Shown: positions 58,805 to 64,000 of the stretch, one piece after another
How positions within the stretch are numbered: position 1 is the stretch's first letter
How the letters are laid out: the number at the start of each line of letters is the position of its first letter
Source of the DNA: Haloechinothrix sp033042135
GTDB lineage: Bacteria; Actinomycetota; Actinomycetes; Mycobacteriales; Pseudonocardiaceae
Direction of reading: 5' to 3'
Assembly: GCF_033042135.1 (NCBI RefSeq)
Contig: NZ_WBXM01000005.1
Location: forward strand, 251,994-315,993
Length of the DNA stretch: 64,000 nt
The notes under the pieces: model-generated
Database searches by the model: none
The model's input: the letters and a program-made list of their open reading frames with translations, nothing else
What the model was told of the DNA's origin: nothing
Program-made: the position numbers and the translations under genes

Positions 58805-59725
58805 CTACCGCAATACGCGCAGCAAGCCCTCCTGTACGACGGTGGCGATCAACCTGCCGTCACGGCTGAAGAACCGGCCGGTCGCTAATCCCCGCGATCC
58901 CGAAGCGGTGGGTGACTCGGTGTCGTAGAGCAACCATTCGTCGGCGCGGAACGGTCGATGGAACCACAGCGCGTGGTCGAGGCTCGCCCCGAGCACCTTG
59001 TCCATCTCCCAGTACACGCCGTGCCTGGCCAGTGCCGAGTCGAGCAACGTCATGTCAGAGGCATAGGTCAGCACGCACACGTGCAGCAGCTCATCATCCG
59101 GCAGCAGGCCGTCTGCCCGCATCCACACCTGGTTGCGACCCGCACGCCCACCGTCCTCCCGCGTGACCCACGGGGGATCGTTGACGTACCGCAGGTCGAT
59201 CGGTCGCCGCCTGGCGTGCACGCCGAGCTGGTCCGCGAAGTCGCCGAGGCGTTCCTGCAAGGTCGGCAGCGACTCCGGATCGGGAACGCCCGGCATCTCC
59301 GTGGCGTGCTCGATGCCTTCCTCGGCGACCTGGAACGACGCCGACAACGAGAAGATGGCCTTACCGTGCTGAATGGCCACCACCCGACGGGTGGTGAACG
59401 ACCTGCCGTCCCGGATCCTGTCCACCTGGTACAGGATCGGCACGCTCGGGTCACCACCCCTGATGAAGTAGGCGTGCAACGAGTGCACGCCGCGCTCGGA
59501 CGGCACGGTCCTGCCCGCGGCGACGAGGGCTTGTCCGGCGACCTGCCCACCGAACACCCGTACTGGCGAGTGTTCCGGCGAGAAGCCCCGGTAGATGTTC
59601 TCCTCGATCTTCTCCAGGTCCAGCAGTGTCACCAACCTGTCGAGCATCGGTTGATCCCGCCCCGTGACCGAGCCCGCTGACCGGTCGGGCCCCGCTTCCC
59701 GATCCGCACCTGCCTGCCCGCTCAA
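58805..59725 (-). CDS. tesB: Acyl-CoA thioesterase II
   Basis: 306 aa double hot-dog fold. Conserved VRVFGGQVAGQALVAAGRTV, VHSLHAYFIRGGDP, SFTTRRVVAIQHGKAIF and, near the end, HALWFHRPFRADEWLLYDTES with catalytic Asp/Gln/Thr-type residues. Hydrolyses medium- and long-chain acyl-CoAs. Start is TTG 59725, overlapping the pyk stop (TTGA), with GAGGAGG nine nt upstream; ATG 59647 would give the bare family length (~280 aa) but has no such ribosome site. Translationally coupled to pyk. Confidence 0.9.
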   Translation of the reverse strand: MSGQAGADREAGPDRSAGSVTGRDQPMLDRLVTLLDLEKIEENIYRGFSPEHSPVRVFGGQVAGQALVAAGRTVPSERGVHSLHAYFIRGGDPSVPILYQVDRIRDGRSFTTRRVVAIQHGKAIFSLSASFQVAEEGIEHATEMPGVPDPESLPTLQERLGDFADQLGVHARRRPIDLRYVNDPPWVTREDGGRAGRNQVWMRADGLLPDDELLHVCVLTYASDMTLLDSALARHGVYWEMDKVLGASLDHALWFHRPFRADEWLLYDTESPTASGSRGLATGRFFSRDGRLIATVVQEGLLRVLR

Positions 59726-61152
59726 GCGTGATCCTCCTCACCGAGGCGGTGAACCCTGATGAGGTTGGTGGAACCCACGGTGCCCGGTGGCGATCCGGCG
59801 ACCACCACGACGAGGTCACCGGGCTGGTACCGCGGCATCGCCAGCATCGCCTGGTCAACCTGGCGGACCATGGCATCGGTGGATGCGACCGGATCGACGA
59901 TCTGCGCCGTGGTCCCCCAGGTCAGCGCGAGCTGGCAGCGCACGCTCTCCAGCGGGGTGAAGGCGAGCAACGGCAACCCGGTATGCAGCCGGGCGAGCCG
60001 CCGCACCGTGTCCCCGGATTGCGTGAACGCCACCAGCGCCTTGGCGTTCAACCGCTCACCGATGTCCCTGGCCGCGTAGGAGATGACGCCCCGCTTGGTG
60101 CGCGGCACATGGCTCAGCGGCGGCACGGCTGTCGACTCCGCCTCCACTGCCATGACGATCCGGCTCATGGTCTTGACGGACTCGACGGGGTACCGACCGA
60201 CGCTGGTCTCCCCGGAGAGCATGACCGCGTCCGCGCCGTCCAGCACGGCGTTGGCCACGTCCGACGTCTCCGCCCGTGTCGGCTGGAAGTTTTCCATCAT
60301 CGAGTCCAGCATCTGCGTGGCCACGATCACCGGCTTCGCGTTCTCCCGCGCGATCTGGATCGCTCGCTTCTGCACCAGCGGCACCTGCTCGAGCGCCAGC
60401 TCCACGCCGAGATCGCCCCTGGCGACCATGATCCCGTCGAAGGCCAGGACCACCGCTTCGAGGTTCGCCACCGCTTCGGGCTTTTCCAGCTTGGCGATGA
60501 CAGGCACCCGTCCCTTGCCCACCCGGTCCATCACCTGGTGAGCGAGATCGATATCGGCGGGTGAGCGCACGAACGACATCGCGATGAAATCCACGCCGAG
60601 TTCCAGCGCGAACTCCAGATCGGCGATGTCCTTCTCGGACATCGCTGGAACCGATACGTCCATATTGGGCAGTGAGACGCCCTTGTGGTCGCTGGGATGC
60701 CCTCCCTCGGTGACCTCGCAAACCACGTCGGTGTCCTCGACAGCGGTCACGGTCAGCCCGATCCTGCCGTCATCCACCAGCAGCCGGTCCCCCGGCTTGG
60801 CGTCGTCGACCAGGCCGGTGTAGGTGGTCGACACCCGCTCGGCCGTTCCGACGACGTCGTCGATGGTGATACGCACCGTGTCGCCGGTGCGCCACTCGAC
60901 CGGGCCCTCGCCGAAGGTGCCGAGACGAATTTTGGGGCCCTGCAAGTCGGCGAGCACCCCGATCGGCTGGCCCGTCTCGGCCGCCGAAGCACGGATGAGG
61001 TCGTATACCTGCTTGTGGTCGCTGTGAGTACCGTGGCTGAAGTTCAGCCTGGCCACGTTCATACCGGCATCGATCAGCGCCCGAACGTTCTCCTCGCTCG
61101 CGGTCGCCGGGCCGATAGTGCAAACGATCTTCGCGCGTCGAGTCACGGTCAC
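59722..61152 (-). CDS. pyk: Pyruvate kinase
   Basis: 476 aa glycolytic enzyme converting PEP and ADP to pyruvate and ATP. RRAKIVCTIGPA, NFSHGTHSDH, VIAKLEKPEAVANLE (catalytic Lys) and MLDSMMENFQPTRAETSDVA are canonical. C-terminal domain intact. GTG 61152; GTG 61146 is an alternative. It follows pfk by 47 nt and overlaps tesB, so pfk-pyk-tesB is likely one transcript. Confidence 0.95.
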   Translation of the reverse strand: MTVTRRAKIVCTIGPATASEENVRALIDAGMNVARLNFSHGTHSDHKQVYDLIRASAAETGQPIGVLADLQGPKIRLGTFGEGPVEWRTGDTVRITIDDVVGTAERVSTTYTGLVDDAKPGDRLLVDDGRIGLTVTAVEDTDVVCEVTEGGHPSDHKGVSLPNMDVSVPAMSEKDIADLEFALELGVDFIAMSFVRSPADIDLAHQVMDRVGKGRVPVIAKLEKPEAVANLEAVVLAFDGIMVARGDLGVELALEQVPLVQKRAIQIARENAKPVIVATQMLDSMMENFQPTRAETSDVANAVLDGADAVMLSGETSVGRYPVESVKTMSRIVMAVEAESTAVPPLSHVPRTKRGVISYAARDIGERLNAKALVAFTQSGDTVRRLARLHTGLPLLAFTPLESVRCQLALTWGTTAQIVDPVASTDAMVRQVDQAMLAMPRYQPGDLVVVVAGSPPGTVGSTNLIRVHRLGEEDHA

Positions 61153-61199
61153 CTACCCTAGCGGCGCACCCTGGACCGATCCAGAGCAGGGGACCGGAC

Positions 61200-62225
61200 T
61201 TAGCCGAAGAAGACCTCGGCCTCGGCGTAGCGGTCCTCCGGCACCGTCTTGAGCGCCGCGGTGGCCTCGGCCAGCCCGACCCGGTGGATCTCGGTACCGC
61301 GCAACGCGACCATCGTGCCGAAGTCGCCGTCGGCGACGGCGTCCACCGCGTGCAAGCCGAAACGGGTGGCGAGCACCCGGTCGTACGCGGTCGGCGTACC
61401 ACCGCGCTGGGTGTGCCCCAACACGACCGCGCGCGACTCCTTGCCGGTCCGCTCGGCGAGCACGTCGGCGAGCCACGTGCCCACCCCGCCGAGCCGCACG
61501 TGCCCGAAGGCGTCCCGCTCGGTGGAGTGCAGGATCTGCTCCCCACCCTCCGGCACCGCGCCCTCGGCGACCACGATGATCGGGGCGTACATCCGCTCGA
61601 AGCGGCGCTGCACCCACTCAACCACCTTCTCCACCGAGAACGGCCGCTCCGGCACCAGGATGACGTTCGCACCACCCGCCAGCCCGGAATGCAGCGCGAT
61701 CCACCCGGCGTGCCTGCCCATCACCTCGACAACGAGCGCACGGTGGTGCGATTCGGCGGTGGTGCGCAACCGGTCGATGGACTCGGTCGCGATGTGCACG
61801 GCCGTGTCGAAACCGAACGTGTAGTCGGTCGCCGCGAGATCGTTGTCGATGGTCTTGGGCACCCCGACCACCTTGATGCCCTCGTCGGTCAGCTGGCTAG
61901 CGACACCGAGCGTGTCCTCACCCCCGATGGCGATCAATGCCTCCACCGACTGCTCGGCCAGCACTCGCTTGATGGCATCGACACCACCGTCGTGCTTGTA
62001 CGGGTTGGTGCGCGAGGCCCCGAGAATCGTACCTCCGCGGCTGAGAATATTGTCCACATCGGCCAGAGCGAGCGGAGTGATCCTGCCACTGAGCGGACCC
62101 TGCCACCCGTCCCGGAAACCGAGCACCTCCCAGTCGTGCTTCTCGATACCCTTACGAACCACCGCCCGGATCACGGCGTTCAGGCCGGGGCAGTCACCGC
62201 CACCGGTGAGCACACCAACACGCAT
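61200..62225 (-). CDS. pfp: 6-phosphofructokinase with pyrophosphate-type active-site residues
   Basis: 341 aa. GGGDCPGLNAVIR at 8-20; IGGEDTLGVAS places Asp at 104 and VPKTIDND places Lys at 124 (numbering coincides with E. coli PfkA). ATP-dependent enzymes have Gly104 and Gly124; Asp104 with Lys124 is the hallmark of PPi-dependent enzymes such as that of Amycolatopsis methanolica. The catalytic TIDND and MGRHAGWIAL are intact. ATG 62225 follows GGAGG. Upstream of pyk and tesB. Donor choice (PPi or ATP) is inferred. Confidence 0.92.
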   Translation of the reverse strand: MRVGVLTGGGDCPGLNAVIRAVVRKGIEKHDWEVLGFRDGWQGPLSGRITPLALADVDNILSRGGTILGASRTNPYKHDGGVDAIKRVLAEQSVEALIAIGGEDTLGVASQLTDEGIKVVGVPKTIDNDLAATDYTFGFDTAVHIATESIDRLRTTAESHHRALVVEVMGRHAGWIALHSGLAGGANVILVPERPFSVEKVVEWVQRRFERMYAPIIVVAEGAVPEGGEQILHSTERDAFGHVRLGGVGTWLADVLAERTGKESRAVVLGHTQRGGTPTAYDRVLATRFGLHAVDAVADGDFGTMVALRGTEIHRVGLAEATAALKTVPEDRYAEAEVFFG

Positions 62226-62392
62226 GGCACCTCCGCGTCAGTCCTCGCTGGTTTCTCGCCGGATTCCTGTACCGATCGAGCCCAGTGTCTTGTTCACAAG
62301 TCGGGCTGCTCTCCCGCCCGTCACCCGCACTCAGTCGTCGCCAGCCGCGCACAGCGCGCCCCGGAGCCGACAGACTGATGAATAACCAGCCG

Positions 62393-62416
62393 GGCACGTG
62401 AGATCACTCACGTGCC
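62393..62416. promoter_or_regulatory. 10-bp-arm hairpin/operator in divergent pfk-aroG region
   Basis: Arms 62393-62402 (GGCACGTGAG) and 62407-62416 (CTCACGTGCC) enclose a 4-nt loop. No gene ends here, so it is not an ordinary terminator. It could be an operator with CACGTG core half-sites, or the end of an antisense or small RNA. Confidence 0.4.
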
Positions 62417-62486
62417 GATGACACCTTAGTACGTCCGCACTTCCCTCGACAGGCACCGCACCGGCAATGATCGCCGGATCGGGTGT

Positions 62487-62660
62487 TAGGGTAGGGATCA
62501 TGCAGCGTTATCGGTGGTTTAGCGAGCCGGCCCGGATCGGGCTCGGCGCTGTCACCATGCGCTGATCACACCCATCCGAGCCGGAACCCAGTCGATGGCA
62601 AGCCGGCTCGGCGGCGCTTCCGCGGGGGCGGCTTGCGGAAAGGAATGTCGATCACGATGT
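62487..62660 (+). promoter_or_regulatory. Aromatic amino acid attenuator of the DAHP synthase gene
   Basis: TAGGGT (62487-62492) is a typical actinobacterial -10; transcription would start at about the A of the leader ATG (62500), giving a leaderless leader peptide. Four segments can pair in the classic attenuator order: 1 CGAGCCGG (62523-62530), 2 GGCTCGG (62540-62546), 3 CCGAGCCGG (62576-62584), 4 CCGGCTCGG (62603-62611). 1:2, 2:3 and 3:4 are perfect. Segment 1 begins 2 nt after the Tyr-Arg-Trp-Phe codons. A second hairpin, TTCCGC (62618-62623) with GCGGAA (62635-62640), covers the aroG ribosome site. Confidence 0.8.
62500..62565 (+). CDS. Leader peptide of DAHP synthase gene (aromatic amino acid-rich)
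   Basis: 21 codons, beginning MQRYRWFSEP, with Tyr at 4, Trp at 6 and Phe at 7 in a four-codon cluster and TGA at 62563-62565. Too short to be functional as a protein. The cluster holds all three end products of the shikimate pathway, the expected sensor for a DAHP synthase attenuator. It lacks a strong ribosome site, fitting a leaderless transcript. Confidence 0.78.
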   Translation: MQRYRWFSEPARIGLGAVTMR

Positions 62661-63793
62661 CGTCCCAGCCGTCCAGCCTGTCCGCGCATGTCACGTCCGA
62701 TTCCGCCCGATTGACTGCGGCGCCGTCCGCGCCCGTGGACGGGGACCTGCACAACGCACGCGTGACCGGGATGAGCCCGCTGCTCTCCCCCGCGTTGCTT
62801 CGCCAGGAACTGCCGGTCGACGCGGCCACCGCCAAGACCGTCCGTGAGGGACGGTCGGCCACCGTCGACATTCTCGACGGGCACGACGATCGCCTCCTCG
62901 TCGTCGTCGGCCCCTGCTCGGTACACGACCCCGCCGCCGGCCTTGAGTACGCCCAGCTGCTCGCCGAGCACGCCGAGAAGCTGCGTGACCGGCTGCACGT
63001 GGTGATGCGGGTGTACTTCGAGAAGCCGCGCACCACGCTGGGATGGAAGGGACTGGTCAACGACCCCGACCTGGACGGGAGCTTCGCGGTCAACAAGGGG
63101 CTACGCATCGCCAGGCAACTGCTGCTCGATATCTCGGCGCTGGGGTTGCCGGTGGGCTGCGAGTTCCTCGACCCCATCACCCCGCAGTTCATCGCCGACA
63201 CGGTCAGCTGGGGTTCGATCGGGGCGCGTACCGCGTCCAGCCAGGTGCACCGGCAGCTGTGCAGCGGTCTCTCCATGCCGATCGGCATCAAGAACTCCAC
63301 CGAGGGTGACGTGCAGGTCGCCGTCGATGCGGTACGCGCCGCAGCGGCAAGCCACGTCTTCCCCGGTATCACCGACGACGGGCTCGCCGCGCTACTGACG
63401 ACCTCGGGCAACGCCGACTGCCATGTGATCCTGCGCGGGGGCGCGGCTGGGCCGAACCACGACGCGGCGACCGTGGCCGACACCGTGGCACGGCTCGCGG
63501 GTGCGGGGCTCGACGAGCGGGTGATCATCGATGCCAGCCACGGCAACAGCGGCAAGGACCACGTCAGGCAGGCCGAAGTCACAGGCGAGCTCGCCGACCG
63601 GATCGCCGCGGGCGAACACGGCATCGCCGGAGTGATGCTGGAAAGCTTCCTGCTGCAGGGACGCCAGGAGCTCACCCTAGGGCGACGCGAGGAGCTCAGC
63701 CACGGCCGCAGCATCACCGACGCGTGCATGAGCTGGGACACCACCCGCGATCTACTGACCAGGCTCGCCGACGCGGTAGAGCGGCGTCGGTAG
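62657..63793 (+). CDS. aroG: Class I 3-deoxy-7-phosphoheptulonate (DAHP) synthase
   Basis: 378 aa, AroF/G/H type; condenses PEP and erythrose-4-phosphate, first step of aromatic amino acid synthesis. VVVGPCSVHDPAAGLEYAQL (in part), MRVYFEKPRTTLGWKGL, DPDLDGSF, GARTASSQVHRQL and HGNSGKDH are the family motifs, with metal ligands Cys, His, Glu and Asp present. ATG 62657 was preferred over ATG 62645 because the AAAGGA tract would be too close to the latter. Feedback type cannot be read. Transcription is under the attenuator upstream; terminator follows at 63801. Confidence 0.92.
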   Translation: MSSQPSSLSAHVTSDSARLTAAPSAPVDGDLHNARVTGMSPLLSPALLRQELPVDAATAKTVREGRSATVDILDGHDDRLLVVVGPCSVHDPAAGLEYAQLLAEHAEKLRDRLHVVMRVYFEKPRTTLGWKGLVNDPDLDGSFAVNKGLRIARQLLLDISALGLPVGCEFLDPITPQFIADTVSWGSIGARTASSQVHRQLCSGLSMPIGIKNSTEGDVQVAVDAVRAAAASHVFPGITDDGLAALLTTSGNADCHVILRGGAAGPNHDAATVADTVARLAGAGLDERVIIDASHGNSGKDHVRQAEVTGELADRIAAGEHGIAGVMLESFLLQGRQELTLGRREELSHGRSITDACMSWDTTRDLLTRLADAVERRR

Positions 63794-63800
63794 GCAGCTC

Positions 63801-63840
63801 GGCGTGTCGCTCCCAGCCCGCGGGCTGGGAGCGACACGCC
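63801..63840. terminator. Perfect 40-bp palindromic terminator after aroG
   Basis: Both arms are 20 nt, perfectly complementary with no loop beyond the central bases (centre AGCCCGCGGGCT), starting 8 nt after the aroG stop. No T-tract follows. Confidence 0.85.
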
Positions 63841-64000
63841 CCGGGCCGGAGCACCCCCCCGGGGGCAGCCCCCCGCCCCACCCCCCCCGGGGGAAGCCAC
63901 GCCGGCGCCGGTCCTGTTCGGGGACCTCCCCCCCCGTCTCTTTTTAACATCTCCCAGCCCACCAGACGCCCACTGAACTCGCATGCCCTCCTTTTCTTTG
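63841..64000. other. Anomalous homopolymer-rich tail
   Basis: 160 nt with C7, C6, C8 and several G5 runs (e.g. near 63853 and 63881), a TTTTT run, and no open frame continuing from either side. The composition differs sharply from the preceding 63.8 kb. It may be low-quality sequence at a contig end or a non-coding spacer; no gene is supported. Confidence 0.5.

Noticed and set aside
58755..58928. Small plus-strand gene after a perfect AGGAGG
   Set aside because: Most of it is antisense to the tesB 3' end and its composition is that of a shadow; the ribosome site may be chance.
1..64000. tRNA, rRNA, CRISPR or insertion sequence
   Set aside because: No cloverleaf with CCA-like context, no repeat array and no transposase recognised by reading; a covariance-model scan would be needed to exclude a tRNA rigorously.

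Overview
The window is GC-rich (about 70% by eye), densely packed and full of GTG starts and 1-4 nt gene overlaps. Together with F420 genes, a conservon (cvn) operon, DUF397/DUF5753 regulators, GAF-ANTAR proteins, a DasR/NagR-like regulator and a phosphofructokinase with pyrophosphate-type residues, this points to an actinobacterial chromosome, most likely Pseudonocardiaceae (Amycolatopsis/Prauserella-like); the genus is an inference. I see no mobile element, CRISPR array, rRNA or tRNA.

Layout. 1-2631: phosphonate-type ABC importer (PhnD tail, PhnC, and two PhnE permeases fused into one protein). 2653-6654: selD, then an AurF-like diiron oxygenase and a heavily shortened flavoprotein monooxygenase with a divergent TetR regulator. 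6807-9764: VKOR-type membrane oxidoreductase, PfkB sugar kinase, D-serine dehydratase-like PLP enzyme. 10135-14141: lipoprotein, fatty acid desaturase coupled to two GAF-ANTAR proteins, CsaA-like tRNA-binding protein. 14341-20409: MFS exporter, BCCT transporter, then amino-sugar catabolism (GntR/UTRA regulator, NagB-II, NagA). 20463-23134: secreted serine protease, CofC/FbiD of F420 synthesis, MBL-fold hydrolase.

23246-28708 is the most distinctive region: a four-gene minus-strand operon, nicotianamine synthase-like enzyme, MFS exporter, lipoprotein substrate-binding protein and a fused DppB-DppC permease, preceded by a near-consensus Zur box. I read it as a zinc-repressed metallophore synthesis, export and uptake system. 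It lacks the opine dehydrogenase, histidine racemase and importer ATPases of the staphylopine type locus.

28828-38658: membrane protein, SDR, phosphoribosyltransferase, fumarylacetoacetase, F420-dependent LLM oxidoreductase, a bacterial eRF1-like protein behind a general-stress sigma promoter, and fused isobutyryl-CoA mutase IcmF. 38862-43944: a cvnABCD operon. 44562-47565: small membrane proteins, lytic transglycosylase. 47682-53459: acyl-CoA catabolism (crotonase, AMACR-like transferase, acyl-CoA dehydrogenase) with a divergent TetR and a double-palindrome operator, then GabD2. 53431-58330: giant LuxR-type ATPase regulator and an XRE(DUF5753)/DUF397 pair. 58805-62225: pfk-pyk-tesB. 62487-63840: class I DAHP synthase behind a leaderless leader peptide with adjacent Tyr, Trp and Phe codons and a four-segment attenuator, ending in a perfect 40-bp terminator palindrome.

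The last 160 bases are homopolymer-rich and look unlike the rest of the window; they may be a degraded contig end.
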